In this document: piece by piece, positions 1 to 8,570 of the stretch
How the letters are laid out: each line of letters opens with the position of its first letter
Numbering within the stretch: the first letter of the stretch is position 1
Origin: Burkholderia sp. L27(2015)
Lineage (GTDB): Bacteria; Pseudomonadota; Gammaproteobacteria; Burkholderiales; Burkholderiaceae
Assembly (NCBI RefSeq): GCF_009765705.1
Contig: NZ_LMUX01000021.1
Coordinates: 289,606-353,605 of the forward strand
DNA: 64,000 nucleotides
Direction of reading: 5' to 3'
Position numbers and translations under genes: made by a program
The notes under the pieces: model-generated
Told to the model about the DNA's origin: nothing
The model's database searches: none
The model's input: the letters and a program-made list of their open reading frames with translations, nothing else

Positions 1-240
1 CCGGTCTTCGACGATGAACGATTGCTTGAGCGCGAGCTGAAGCTGCTGTGCGATAACACGTCCATACACGTCTGCCGATCCACCGGCACCGTACGGTACG
101 ACGATGGTGACGGGCCGGGTCGGGTATTCCTGCGCATAACTACGCATCGCGAACGAGGCCAGTAAGCCGGCCGTCAAACCAACGACCAGAACCTTGCAGA
201 TTCGACGCAGATGGGAGCGCGCTCCCGACCGTTTGTTCAT
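1..240 (-). CDS. Bug-family periplasmic solute receptor (TctC-like), N-terminal fragment
   Basis: Only the first 80 codons are present; the gene runs off the left edge of the window. The fragment has a basic start, a hydrophobic stretch and an AYAQ-like cleavage region (signal peptide, about residues 1-39), followed by the Bug-family opening YPTRPVTIVVPYGAGGSADV. This family binds carboxylates and other small organic acids in the periplasm, usually feeding tripartite tricarboxylate transporters, and is greatly expanded in Burkholderiales. Start chosen at the ATG on the complement of 238-240, with GGAG eight bases upstream. The substrate cannot be inferred. Confidence 0.85.
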   Translation of the reverse strand, partial: MNKRSGARSHLRRICKVLVVGLTAGLLASFAMRSYAQEYPTRPVTIVVPYGAGGSADVYGRVIAQQLQLALKQSFIVEDR

Positions 241-584
241 TCAAAAGTCTCCGAGACCATTCTGTGCGACTTGCGATGCGTCCGCCGCCGACAATCCGCT
301 GCGCGGCTGGCGAATGCCGTGCGCAGTGCAGATTCTCAATGCGAGGAATGACGCGAGGATGCCGCCGATGGAAAATTGGTTTTGTTTGGTTTTTTAATAA
401 ACCAAGTCTACCCATACTAACAATGGTCAAAAGGTTCGTCAATTGGGGACTTCTTGAAAGAACGGGCTCCTTGCGGCCTCAAACTTCGCGCGCCAAAGGC
501 TGACCAATTCGTACCATTGCGATTCACGGCTTTAAATCAATATTTGCCAGCACGGTCTGAACCATTTACCTGAAACGAGAGTCT

Positions 585-613
585 TTAACACTGTCAATCG
601 CCGACTTTATAAG
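585..613 (+). promoter_or_regulatory. Predicted sigma70 promoter of the rsbR operon
   Basis: TTAACA (585-590) and TATAAG (608-613) are separated by exactly 17 bases, one and two mismatches from the sigma70 -35 and -10 consensus. It would start transcription near 620 and give a leader of about 118 nt containing a tandem duplication and a hairpin. Inference from sequence only. Confidence 0.55.
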
Positions 614-658
614 TCCGCGTAAAAATATCGGCGCAGAAACCCGCGTAGAAAATCGACA

Positions 659-685
659 CGAAAACCGATGTCGCACCGGTTTTCG
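659..685 (+). promoter_or_regulatory. 9-bp perfect inverted repeat in the rsbR leader
   Basis: CGAAAACCG (659-667) and CGGTTTTCG (677-685) form a perfect 9-bp stem with a 9-base loop, about 50 bases before rsbR. No U-tract follows, so it is more likely a leader hairpin or a protein-binding site than a terminator. Confidence 0.4.
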
Positions 686-737
686 ATTTGCGTCGCAACA
701 AGCCAGTCACTTCAAAGATTCCACCAGGGGATAGGAC

Positions 738-1604
738 ATGTCGGTATCGGATGAAAGCATACTTTCGCAAATCATCAGCAAGTTCGGGCCAGAACTGCTC
801 CAGGAATGGTTGAACTCATTGCTCACCTACGCGATGAAACGGGAAGCCTCCGCCGAACGAGAGCTCGAGCGTCAATGCGAAGTCTTTCTGCGAGGCATGC
901 AAGCGGCAGCCGCAAACGGACAATCGCAGGATATCGAAAGCCGGCAATGGGAAGACGTGCGCCAGCTATTGATGGAAATTTCGCAACTGCGCGCCAGGCA
1001 GGGCTTTTCGCCCATCGATACCGCGAACTTTGTGTTTTCCCTCAAGCAACCGCTGTTTTCAAAATTGCGTGTGCACCTAGCCGACCGGCCGCTCGTGCTC
1101 GCGGAGGAAACCTGGACCGTCAGCACGCTGCTCGATAAGTTGGGACTCTTCACCATCGAGTGCTATCAGAAAAGCCGCGAACAAATCATCTTGCGTCAGC
1201 AACAGGAGCTGCTCGAGCTTTCGACGCCGGTCGTGCAGCTGTGGAAAAATGTTTTGGCCCTGCCGCTGATCGGCACGCTGGACAGTGCCCGCACGCAGGT
1301 GGTCATGGAAAACCTGCTGCAGAAGATCGTCGAAACCGGCGCGTCGATTGCCATTATCGACATCACCGGCGTGCCCACGGTCGACACGCTCGTGGCTCAG
1401 CATTTGCTCAAGACCGTCGCCGCTGCCCGGTTGATGGGCGCCGACTGCATCATCAGCGGCATCCGGCCGCAGATCGCTCAGACGATCGTCCATCTCGGCG
1501 TGAACCTCGAGGATGTCGTCACCAAGGCAACGCTTGCCGACGCGTTTGTCATTGCCCTTCAACGAACCGGCTCGACCATTTCCTACTCGACTGCGAGTCA
1601 TTGA
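738..1604 (+). CDS. rsbR: RsbR-type stressosome co-antagonist (STAS domain)
   Basis: 288 residues: a helical N-terminal sensory part (about 1-155) and a C-terminal STAS domain (about 160-275). In RsbR proteins the STAS domains build the stressosome core together with RsbS, and the N-terminal parts project as sensor turrets. The two threonines phosphorylated by RsbT in Bacillus subtilis RsbR (T171, T205) appear to match T163 (ELSTPV) and T217 (TVDT) here. First gene of an operon with rsbS, rsbT, an rsbX-like phosphatase and two hybrid kinases. The start is supported by AGGGGATAGG upstream. The N-terminal signal is unknown; no haem-globin or PAS signature is obvious. Confidence 0.88.
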   Translation: MSVSDESILSQIISKFGPELLQEWLNSLLTYAMKREASAERELERQCEVFLRGMQAAAANGQSQDIESRQWEDVRQLLMEISQLRARQGFSPIDTANFVFSLKQPLFSKLRVHLADRPLVLAEETWTVSTLLDKLGLFTIECYQKSREQIILRQQQELLELSTPVVQLWKNVLALPLIGTLDSARTQVVMENLLQKIVETGASIAIIDITGVPTVDTLVAQHLLKTVAAARLMGADCIISGIRPQIAQTIVHLGVNLEDVVTKATLADAFVIALQRTGSTISYSTASH

Positions 1605-1610
1605 GCGTCT

Positions 1611-1970
1611 ATGGAACGAATCCCTATTCTGCGAATGGGCCGCTTGTTACTGGTCACCATTCAAGTCGACATGCACGACAAGCTGGCGATGACGCTGCAG
1701 GACGATCTCACCATGCGGATCGTGCAGGACAACGCCAAAGGTGTGCTGATCGATATCTCGGCGCTCGATATCGTCGACTCTTTCATCGGTCGAATGATAG
1801 GCAACACCGCGGCGATGGCTCGGATCCTGGACGCTCAGACCGTGGTGGTCGGCATGCAGCCTGCGGTCGCCATTACCCTGGTGGAACTGGGCCTGCGCCT
1901 GGACGGCGTTCGCACGGCGCTTAACGTGGAGCGCGGCATGGCGTTGTTCGACAACGTATTGTTGAAGTGA
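1611..1970 (+). CDS. rsbS: RsbS-type stressosome antagonist (single STAS domain)
   Basis: 119 residues, a bare STAS domain, the usual length for RsbS. It begins six bases after rsbR. RsbS co-assembles with RsbR into the stressosome and holds RsbT until RsbT phosphorylates it; the phosphorylated serine (S59 in B. subtilis) matches S57 in IVDSF. Conservation of this serine, beside a threonine at the matching position of RsbR, supports functional RsbR and RsbS rather than two RsbR paralogues. Confidence 0.88.
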   Translation: MERIPILRMGRLLLVTIQVDMHDKLAMTLQDDLTMRIVQDNAKGVLIDISALDIVDSFIGRMIGNTAAMARILDAQTVVVGMQPAVAITLVELGLRLDGVRTALNVERGMALFDNVLLK

Positions 1971-2129
1971 GCGTGGCTGGCGCCCAGCTTGCCAGCGCTT
2001 TTAGTCATGCCCCGATGGCTCACTCCTGCCCGACTGCCCGTTTAGCCCCGCTTCTAGCTGCGCGTCTAGCTGCCTGCGCGGTTGCCCGCTTGGATGCCCT
2101 TGTTGCCTGCTTGGTTGTATTGACGATCT

Positions 2130-2561
2130 ATGACGACATTTCAGAGTAACCCCGCCACGGCCCCACCCGATATCCTGCCGCTGCGCTCGAGCGAGGATGT
2201 CGTGCGTCTGCGTCAGCAGGTCAGGGAGCGCGTGCTGTCGATCCGTTTAAGCCTCGTCGACCAGACGAAATTTGTCACTGCCGCCAGCGAACTCGCACGC
2301 AACACGCTGGACTACGGCGGCGGCGGGGAAGCGCACATCGAAATGATCGCAAATGGCGGGCGCAACGGTGTGCGAATCGCCTTTATCGATCGTGGCCCCG
2401 GCATTGCCGATCTTGACCAAGCGTTAAGCGACGGCTTTACCAGCGGCAACGGTATGGGCCTTGGGTTGGGCGGCGCAAAACGGCTCTCGGATGAGTTCTC
2501 TGTCGAAACGAAGGTCGGCGAAGGCACCACCGTCACCATAACCAAATGGAAATCGTTTTGA
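2130..2561 (+). CDS. rsbT: RsbT-type switch serine/threonine kinase (GHKL ATPase)
   Basis: 143 residues with the GHKL ATP-binding motifs in order: N-box ELARN (about residue 58), G1 box DRGPGI and G2 box GMGLGLGG. RsbT phosphorylates RsbR and RsbS in the stressosome and, once released, activates a downstream partner (RsbU in Bacillus). No RsbU homologue is seen here. About 160 bases of proline/alanine-rich, probably non-coding sequence separate it from rsbS, and its last 16 bases overlap the next gene, suggesting translational coupling. Confidence 0.88.
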   Translation: MTTFQSNPATAPPDILPLRSSEDVVRLRQQVRERVLSIRLSLVDQTKFVTAASELARNTLDYGGGGEAHIEMIANGGRNGVRIAFIDRGPGIADLDQALSDGFTSGNGMGLGLGGAKRLSDEFSVETKVGEGTTVTITKWKSF

Positions 2562-3637
2562 TCGAACTCTTGCCGCAATTGGTTTTCCCGATCGGCGAAT
2601 CGAGTCACGTCGCCGCCGCCAGGCGGGGCGCGAGCGAAATGGCGCGCGCGCTTTCGTTCGACGCAACGCGCATCGGCCGCGTGGCGATTATCGTCACCGA
2701 GGCCGCGACCAATATTCTGAAGCACGCGAGCCATGGTTCACTGATAGTGCGCGATGTCAGTCAGGACGGCCCGGTTGGAATCCATGCGGGAATCAATGCG
2801 GGAATCAATGCGGGAATTGACGCGGGAATTGAAATTATTGCGCTCGATTCGGGCCCCGGCATCGCCAACCTGAATGCGAGCTTGCGTGACGGCGTGTCGA
2901 CCGCGGGCAGCCCCGGCACCGGCCTCGGGGCAATGCAACGGCTCTCGGAACACTTCGACGCGTACACGGTGCCGGGCCTCGGCAGTGCGTTCTGCATGAC
3001 CGTGCGGGCCGGCACCAACGCAGCGCCCGCCACCGCGGCACTGCTGGGGGCGGTGTGTTTGCCGATCGCGAGCGAAGAAGTGTGCGGCGACTCATGGCAC
3101 GCCGAGATGAGCGGGCGGGCACTTTCCGTCATGGTGGCCGATGGGCTCGGCCATGGCCCCGATGCGCGCGTCGCATCGCAGGCCGCACTGCTCGCACTGA
3201 AAGGGCGCGGTGCGCTGTTGTCGCCCACCCGTTTGCTGGAACTGGCTCACGCGGCGGCACGGTCGACCCGTGGCGCCGCGGTTGCGGCGGCCCGCATCGA
3301 TTTCGATCAAGGGCTGGTTTCGTTTGCGGGAGTGGGCAACATCGCCGCGTCCATCCATGGCCCCGATGGGCGGCGGCAAATGATGTCGCATAACGGCATC
3401 GTCGGTCATAATGTCCGCAAGATCCAGGAGTTCAGTTTCGCCTGGACGCCGGATTCGATATTGATCCTTCACTCCGACGGCCTCGGGACCCACTGGGACT
3501 TGCAAAGCTATTTGGGCCTGGCACATCGGCACCCCGCGCTGAGCGCGGCGATCCTCTACCGGGACCACGTCCGGCCACGCGACGACGCTTGCATCGTGGT
3601 GATCAAGAACGACCTCTCTACCCTAGGCCAGCCATGA
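2546..3637 (+). CDS. RsbX/SpoIIE-like PP2C phosphatase with N-terminal GHKL domain
   Basis: 363 residues: an RsbT/RsbW-like GHKL domain (about 10-155; N-box TEAATN, DSGPGI, GTGLG) fused to a PP2C/SpoIIE phosphatase (about 165-355; DGLGHG, GVGNI, HSDGLG, DDAC, giving the metal-binding aspartates). Classical RsbX is only the phosphatase and resets RsbR and RsbS by dephosphorylation; that reset role is inferred here. Residues about 77-97 are an in-frame GINA-type tetrapeptide repeat encoded by five 12-bp units (2777-2836). Overlaps rsbT by 16 bases and the next kinase by 4 (ATGA). Confidence 0.82.
   Translation: MEIVLIELLPQLVFPIGESSHVAAARRGASEMARALSFDATRIGRVAIIVTEAATNILKHASHGSLIVRDVSQDGPVGIHAGINAGINAGIDAGIEIIALDSGPGIANLNASLRDGVSTAGSPGTGLGAMQRLSEHFDAYTVPGLGSAFCMTVRAGTNAAPATAALLGAVCLPIASEEVCGDSWHAEMSGRALSVMVADGLGHGPDARVASQAALLALKGRGALLSPTRLLELAHAAARSTRGAAVAAARIDFDQGLVSFAGVGNIAASIHGPDGRRQMMSHNGIVGHNVRKIQEFSFAWTPDSILILHSDGLGTHWDLQSYLGLAHRHPALSAAILYRDHVRPRDDACIVVIKNDLSTLGQP
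2777..2836 (+). repeat. 12-bp tandem repeat inside the rsbX-like gene
   Basis: Five head-to-tail 12-base units of GGAATCAATGCG type (the third repeats the second exactly; the others diverge by a few bases). As the unit is a multiple of three it inserts VGIHAGINAGINAGIDAGIE-like residues just before the strand leading into the DSGPGI nucleotide-binding motif, without breaking the frame. Confidence 0.8.
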
Positions 3638-5493
3638 CTTTGCGCATCCTGACGGTAGGCATCACGCACGAGCACGATGTGGTCGCGGCGCGTCAGCGTG
3701 CCCGGCAGATCGCCGCCTTGCTTGGTTTCGCCCGGCAGGACCAGACCCGCATCGCGACCGCGGTATCCGAGCTGGCCCGCAATGCGCACGAGTACGCTCG
3801 CGGCGGCCGGGTGGAGTTCTCGATCGAAGGCGAATCCAAGCCGCAGGTCCTGACGATGGAAATCTCGGATCGAGGCGACGGGATCAAGGATCTCGATCTC
3901 ATCTTGAAGGGCGGCTACCGTTCCGAGACCGGCCTGGGCGTGGGGCTGCTCGGCGCCACCCGCTTACTCGACCAGTTCGATATCCAGACGCAACCCGGTG
4001 TGGGCACCCGCATCACGCTCAAGAAGCTTTTGCCGCCCGGCACCGAGCTTATCTCGGCGAAAAAACTGGGCACGCTCAGCTCGCAGTTGGCCGCGTTGCC
4101 GGCCAATATCGGGCTGCTCGAAGTGCAAGCGCAAAACCAGGAACTGCTCAGCACACTGGCCGAGCTGCGCGCGCGCCAGGAAGAACTGCTGCAGTTGACG
4201 CGCGAGCTTGAGGACACCAATCGCGGCGTGGTCGCGCTGTACGCAGAGCTCGACGAAAAAGCGAATCATCTGCGGCGCGCCGACGAGATGAAATCGCGAT
4301 TCCTGTCGAACATGAGCCACGAATTCCGCACCCCGCTCAGTTCGATCCGGGCCTTGTCGAAATTACTGCTCGACCACACGGATGGTCCGCTAACGTCCGA
4401 GCAGGAAACGCAAGTGGCCTTCATCCTGAAAGGCGCCGAAGGGCTTTCGGAACTCGTCAACGATCTTCTCGATCTGGCCAAGATCGAAGCGGGCAAAACA
4501 GAAATCCGGATTGCCGAGTTCGAAGTGCAAGCGCTGTTCGGCGCGCTGCGCGGCATGCTGCGACCCTTGCTGCTGACTGAGTCGGTGAATCTACAATTTC
4601 ATGTCCACGGCCACATTCCACGCATGCATACGGACGAGGCCAAGGTATCGCAGATCCTGCGTAACTTTATCTCCAATGCGCTCAAGTTCACCGAGCGCGG
4701 CAGCGTCGAAGTGAGTGCCGCCCTGACACCGGACGCACAGGCCGTCACGTTCGCCGTGCGCGATACCGGTCTTGGCATCGATCCGGAGAGCCAGGGAATA
4801 ATTTTCGAAGAGTTCAGCCAGGTTCAAAATCACCTGCAGCAACGGGTCAAGGGCACCGGCCTGGGCCTGCCCTTGTGCCGCAAACTGGTGAATTTGCTCG
4901 GCGGTACGATAGCACTCGAAAGCACGCCGGGAAAAGGCTCGGTCTTTTCCGCGAGCATCCCGATCACTTATCCGGGCGACAGCGATGCGCTTCGCTCCGA
5001 CCTGCTGTTGAGCGGGACACCCGAAGGGCAGTTGCCGGTCTTGATCATCGAAGATCAGCAAGAAACGCGCTTGCTTTACGAAAAATTCCTGCGTAACTCC
5101 GCCTATCATCCGATCGCAGTCAAGAATCTGCGCGAAGCCGATGAAGTCTTGAAAGCGACAACGCCGTCGGCCATCGTGCTCGACATCATATTGAACGGAC
5201 AGGATTCGTGGCAGTGGCTGGCGGAACTGAAGAACAACGGGGCTATGTCGCAGATTCCGTTGATCATTGCAACCGAGGTGGACGACCGGCGCAAGGGCGT
5301 CGTGCTTGGCGCCGATGCGTTCTTTCTCAAGCCGTTGTTTCGCGAGGAGTTACTCGCAACGTTGGGGCGACTCACCGGTCTTCAGCCCGATGCAAGCGCA
5401 GCATACCCGTACCGCGATGTCGGCGCCGCCAGCGCCGACGCACGCATCGCACCCTCGGACCCGACCTGGCGAGAGAGCGTGAGTGATGACTAA
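3634..5493 (+). CDS. Hybrid histidine kinase with N-terminal RsbT-like GHKL domain and C-terminal receiver
   Basis: 619 residues. Order: RsbT-like GHKL module (1-132; ELARN, DRGDGI, GLGVGLLG), a long coiled coil (about 160-220), HisKA with phospho-acceptor H229 (SHEFRTP), catalytic HATPase (about 330-445; N-box NFISNA, DTGLGI, GTGLGL) and a receiver (about 467-590; acidic pair ED near 473, phospho-acceptor D517, FLKP lysine). No membrane segment, so cytoplasmic. Start set at the ATG overlapping the preceding stop (ATGA); a frame extending 15 codons upstream lacks support. The RsbT-like head suggests contact with the stressosome, letting it signal to phosphorelay without a sigma factor. Confidence 0.85.
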   Translation: MTLRILTVGITHEHDVVAARQRARQIAALLGFARQDQTRIATAVSELARNAHEYARGGRVEFSIEGESKPQVLTMEISDRGDGIKDLDLILKGGYRSETGLGVGLLGATRLLDQFDIQTQPGVGTRITLKKLLPPGTELISAKKLGTLSSQLAALPANIGLLEVQAQNQELLSTLAELRARQEELLQLTRELEDTNRGVVALYAELDEKANHLRRADEMKSRFLSNMSHEFRTPLSSIRALSKLLLDHTDGPLTSEQETQVAFILKGAEGLSELVNDLLDLAKIEAGKTEIRIAEFEVQALFGALRGMLRPLLLTESVNLQFHVHGHIPRMHTDEAKVSQILRNFISNALKFTERGSVEVSAALTPDAQAVTFAVRDTGLGIDPESQGIIFEEFSQVQNHLQQRVKGTGLGLPLCRKLVNLLGGTIALESTPGKGSVFSASIPITYPGDSDALRSDLLLSGTPEGQLPVLIIEDQQETRLLYEKFLRNSAYHPIAVKNLREADEVLKATTPSAIVLDIILNGQDSWQWLAELKNNGAMSQIPLIIATEVDDRRKGVVLGADAFFLKPLFREELLATLGRLTGLQPDASAAYPYRDVGAASADARIAPSDPTWRESVSDD

Positions 5494-7540
5494 TCCTGTC
5501 ACGCCTACCCCCGATCAGCTCCTGATCCTCAACGTCGACGACAACGACGGCGCGCGCTATGCGAAAAGCCGTATCCTGCGCCTGGCTGGCTTCGCGATTG
5601 TCGAAGCCAGCAATGGCGCGGATGCGCTACGCGTCGTCAGAGAATCGTCGCCGGTGCTGGTTTTGCTTGATACCAAACTGCCGGATCTGAGCGGCTTCGA
5701 TGTATGTAAAAACATCAAGGCCGATCCTCAAACCGAGGACGTGCTCGTCCTGCAAACCTCGGCGTCGTTTCTCAATAGCGCCGACAAAATTCGCGCATTG
5801 GATGGAGGCGCCGACAACTACCTGGTCGAGCCCATCGAGGCCGATGAATTGATCGCGAACGTCAATGCGCTGTTGCGGCTGCGCAAGGTCAAGCAAAACC
5901 TCAGCGAAAGCGAAATGCGGTTTCGGCAGATTGCCGAGAATATTGCCGATGTGTTCTGGATATTCACGCCGCAAGATAGCCATCTGCTCTACGTGAGCCC
6001 CGCCTACGAGGCCTTGTGGCAGCGCGATAGCGAGCGGCTCAAGACCGATCCGGGCGACTGGATCAACTCGGTGCATCCCGATGACAGGCAGCGGGTGAAG
6101 GAAGCGTTTTCGGATTTCCGCTCCTCGGAACCGTTCGAGCTGACCTATCGATTGCTGTTAGCCGGCGGCAGCGTGCGCTGGATTCGCGACCGCGGTTATC
6201 CGGTCAAGGACAAAAGCGGAAGGCTGTTTAGAATCGCCCGGATTTCGCAGGATGTCTCCGATCGCAAAATGGCGGAAGACCTGCTCAATGCGGCCAATCG
6301 GCGCAAGGACGAGTTTCTGGCGACGCTCGCCCATGAACTGCGTAACCCTTTGGGGCCTATCCTGCATTCGGTCGAGTTACTGAAGACAGACCCCTCGCTC
6401 GAACGTGTCTCCCAAAGCGGGCCGATGATAGAACGTCACACGCGCCATTTGATGCGCCTGGTCGATGATCTGCTCGATATTTCTCGCGTGACGCAAGGCA
6501 AGGTCACCATCAAGCGCGATCGGGTCGAGTTGAAGAGCTTTCTTTCGACGGCAGTCGAAGCTGTCGAACCGTTTCTGCAAAGCCGCCGGCATCAATTGCA
6601 GGTCGACGTGCCCGACGAGGACATCTGGCTGGACGGAGACGCGGTCCGATTGGCGCAGATCGTCGGCAACGTTTTGCACAACGCAGGCAAGTATACGGCT
6701 CAGGGTGGCCTGATCCGCTTGCAGGCACAGCGCATCGATACGAACGTGCGCATTTCGGTGAGCGATAATGGCATCGGAATAGAACCGGAAAAGCAACTCG
6801 ATATTTTCGAGCTTTTCGTACAAGCCGATCATTCTTCGGACAGGGCGCAGGATGGACTGGGGATAGGTCTTTCGCTGGTCAAGACCCTGGCGTTGCTTCA
6901 CAACGCGACAATACGCGTGGTGAGCCCCGGGAAGGACTGCGGAAGTACGTTTGAAATCGACTTTCCGATCGCGCCGGTGATTGCCGATGCGGCGGGTGGT
7001 ACGGTGAGCGAGACGGCGGCCCAGACGGGTACAAGTGCGGCCACGAACGTGGGCACAAAGGCGGGTACGGCTGCGGGTACGGCCGCGGCCGCGCATGCTC
7101 CAACGAGCAAGGCGGCCAACACAACAGGCATCAAGCCCGACCCGAACGCCGACGCCCCACGATCGCTGCGCCAAGCGCGTGGTCGGATTTTGATCGTCGA
7201 CGACAACTCCGACTCTGCCGAAGCGCTGTCCCAGCTCCTGCAGTTGGACGGCTTCGAAGTCGATACCGAGGCCGATGGCCCTGCGGCGCTTAGATACATG
7301 GAACGGCACGACCCCTGCGTCATTTTTCTCGACATCGGCCTACCCGGCATGAACGGCTACGAGCTCGCGCAGAAGCTGCGCCAGTTGCCGGCCACGCGCC
7401 ACGCCGTGCTAGTCGCCCTCACTGGCTACGGGCAGGAGAAGGATAAGAATCAGGCGTTCGAGGCTGGGTTCGATCATCACCTTGTGAAGCCCGCCGATAT
7501 TGCGCAGGTTCGCGCAATATTGGCGAGTTGGTGCGGCTAG
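5483..7540 (+). CDS. Hybrid histidine kinase: receiver-PAS-HisKA-HATPase-receiver
   Basis: 685 residues, overlapping the previous kinase by 11 bases. An N-terminal receiver (about 12-135, phospho-acceptor D63) has Glu where the conserved Lys is expected (VEP for KP). Then a PAS domain (about 145-260), HisKA with H284 (AHELRNP), HATPase (about 380-500), a low-complexity Ala/Gly/Thr linker (about 510-560) and a second receiver (about 565-685; DIGLPG acceptor, VKP lysine present). Last gene of the stressosome operon and probably the phosphorelay partner of the preceding kinase; no DNA-binding regulator or cyclase is encoded in the operon, so the final output is not visible. Confidence 0.86.
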   Translation: MMTNPVTPTPDQLLILNVDDNDGARYAKSRILRLAGFAIVEASNGADALRVVRESSPVLVLLDTKLPDLSGFDVCKNIKADPQTEDVLVLQTSASFLNSADKIRALDGGADNYLVEPIEADELIANVNALLRLRKVKQNLSESEMRFRQIAENIADVFWIFTPQDSHLLYVSPAYEALWQRDSERLKTDPGDWINSVHPDDRQRVKEAFSDFRSSEPFELTYRLLLAGGSVRWIRDRGYPVKDKSGRLFRIARISQDVSDRKMAEDLLNAANRRKDEFLATLAHELRNPLGPILHSVELLKTDPSLERVSQSGPMIERHTRHLMRLVDDLLDISRVTQGKVTIKRDRVELKSFLSTAVEAVEPFLQSRRHQLQVDVPDEDIWLDGDAVRLAQIVGNVLHNAGKYTAQGGLIRLQAQRIDTNVRISVSDNGIGIEPEKQLDIFELFVQADHSSDRAQDGLGIGLSLVKTLALLHNATIRVVSPGKDCGSTFEIDFPIAPVIADAAGGTVSETAAQTGTSAATNVGTKAGTAAGTAAAAHAPTSKAANTTGIKPDPNADAPRSLRQARGRILIVDDNSDSAEALSQLLQLDGFEVDTEADGPAALRYMERHDPCVIFLDIGLPGMNGYELAQKLRQLPATRHAVLVALTGYGQEKDKNQAFEAGFDHHLVKPADIAQVRAILASWCG

Positions 7541-8570
7541 GCCAGAACAGCTCTGTATTGCTATCGAAGCAACGGCGCTGCGTTCCCGCCACGAACGCTT
7601 GGGCATCACGCGCCGCGGCCACCGCATCCGCCATACCAAAGAACTCGTGTGTCGCGCCATCGTAGTTGCGATGTTCCACCGCAACGCCCACCTTGCGCAA
7701 TTCCGTGACCAGCTTTTCACCATCCGAGCGCAAAGGATCGATCCCGGCCGTGATCACCGTGGTCGGCGGCAAGTTCGACAGCTCTGCGCTCACCACATCG
7801 ATCAAGGGGTTCTTCAAGTCCGACTTTTCGTTGATGATCTGCTCGAAGAACCACAACATCATGGCCTTGTTCAGCGGCTTCGCGTTGCGATTTTCCTCGT
7901 ACGACAGCGAGAAGGTATTGTTACTCGCGACCGGGTAGATCAACGCCTGGTGCACGGGCGCCTGCAAGCCGTAATCGCGTGCATGGATGGCGACATTGAT
8001 GGCAAGGTTGGCGCCGGCGCTCTCGCCCATCACGGCAATGCGCGCGGGATCGCCACCGAGGGCGGCCGCATTGTCGAGCACCCAGCGCCATGCCGCGAAC
8101 GCGTCTTTGTGCGCGGCCGGAAACTTGAATTCGGGGGCGCGCCGATAGTCAGCCGATACGACGATGGCATCGGCTTGTGCCGCAATCGCACGCGGCGACG
8201 CATCGTACACATCGAGATCGGCGATCACCCAACCGCCGCCATGAAAATAAAGTATGACGGGGAACGGCCCGTCGCCCGCCGGGGTGTACACGCGAGCCGG
8301 GTTGGTGCCGTCGGCGCCCGTGATCGTGATGTCCTGGCTGCGTACCGACTGGACTGCCGCCGGCACTTCGTCACTGCGGCCCCGCTGTTCTACCAGACGC
8401 TTGACGGCGTCGGCCGGTGTGGGTTGTTGGCGCGCTTGCGCGGGCGTGCAGTCTTCTATCGGCTTGGGATTCAGGCTCTGCAGTGCGTCGAGCACGGCTT
8501 TCATGTCGGCGTCGGCGTGCTCGGTCGGGTCCAGGCCGATGACGCCTTTGATGGTTTCGGTTAAGTTCAT
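7419..8570 (-). CDS. Alpha/beta hydrolase, hormone-sensitive-lipase family, with run-on C-terminus
   Basis: 383 residues. HSL-family signatures: oxyanion-hole HGGGW (110-114), nucleophile S184 in GESAGAN, acid in GIDPL and catalytic His in THEFFG. Probable carboxylesterase on short acyl esters. Start set at the ATG on the complement of 8568-8570, with GGAG upstream; a longer frame to 8627 lacks support. The homologous part seems to end near AGTQRRCF; the last 50 or so residues are Arg/Ser/Pro-rich and overlap the 3' end of the convergent kinase gene by 122 bases. A stop in another frame lies close to the expected end, so a small indel may have extended the protein. Confidence 0.85.
   Translation of the reverse strand: MNLTETIKGVIGLDPTEHADADMKAVLDALQSLNPKPIEDCTPAQARQQPTPADAVKRLVEQRGRSDEVPAAVQSVRSQDITITGADGTNPARVYTPAGDGPFPVILYFHGGGWVIADLDVYDASPRAIAAQADAIVVSADYRRAPEFKFPAAHKDAFAAWRWVLDNAAALGGDPARIAVMGESAGANLAINVAIHARDYGLQAPVHQALIYPVASNNTFSLSYEENRNAKPLNKAMMLWFFEQIINEKSDLKNPLIDVVSAELSNLPPTTVITAGIDPLRSDGEKLVTELRKVGVAVEHRNYDGATHEFFGMADAVAAARDAQAFVAGTQRRCFDSNTELFWPSRTNSPILREPAQYRRASQGDDRTQPRTPDSYPSPARSQ

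Larger units (their letters stand above)
241..737. other. Divergent intergenic region between Bug receptor and rsbR
   Basis: About 500 bases without a convincing gene. It holds an AT-rich inverted repeat (TTGGTTT at 386-392 with AAACCAA at 399-405) that may serve the leftward receptor gene, a sigma70-type promoter (585-613), an imperfect 26-base tandem duplication (615-640 and 641-666) and a 9-bp perfect hairpin (659-667 with 677-685) in the rsbR leader. Short open frames here overlap in several frames and look spurious. Confidence 0.5.
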
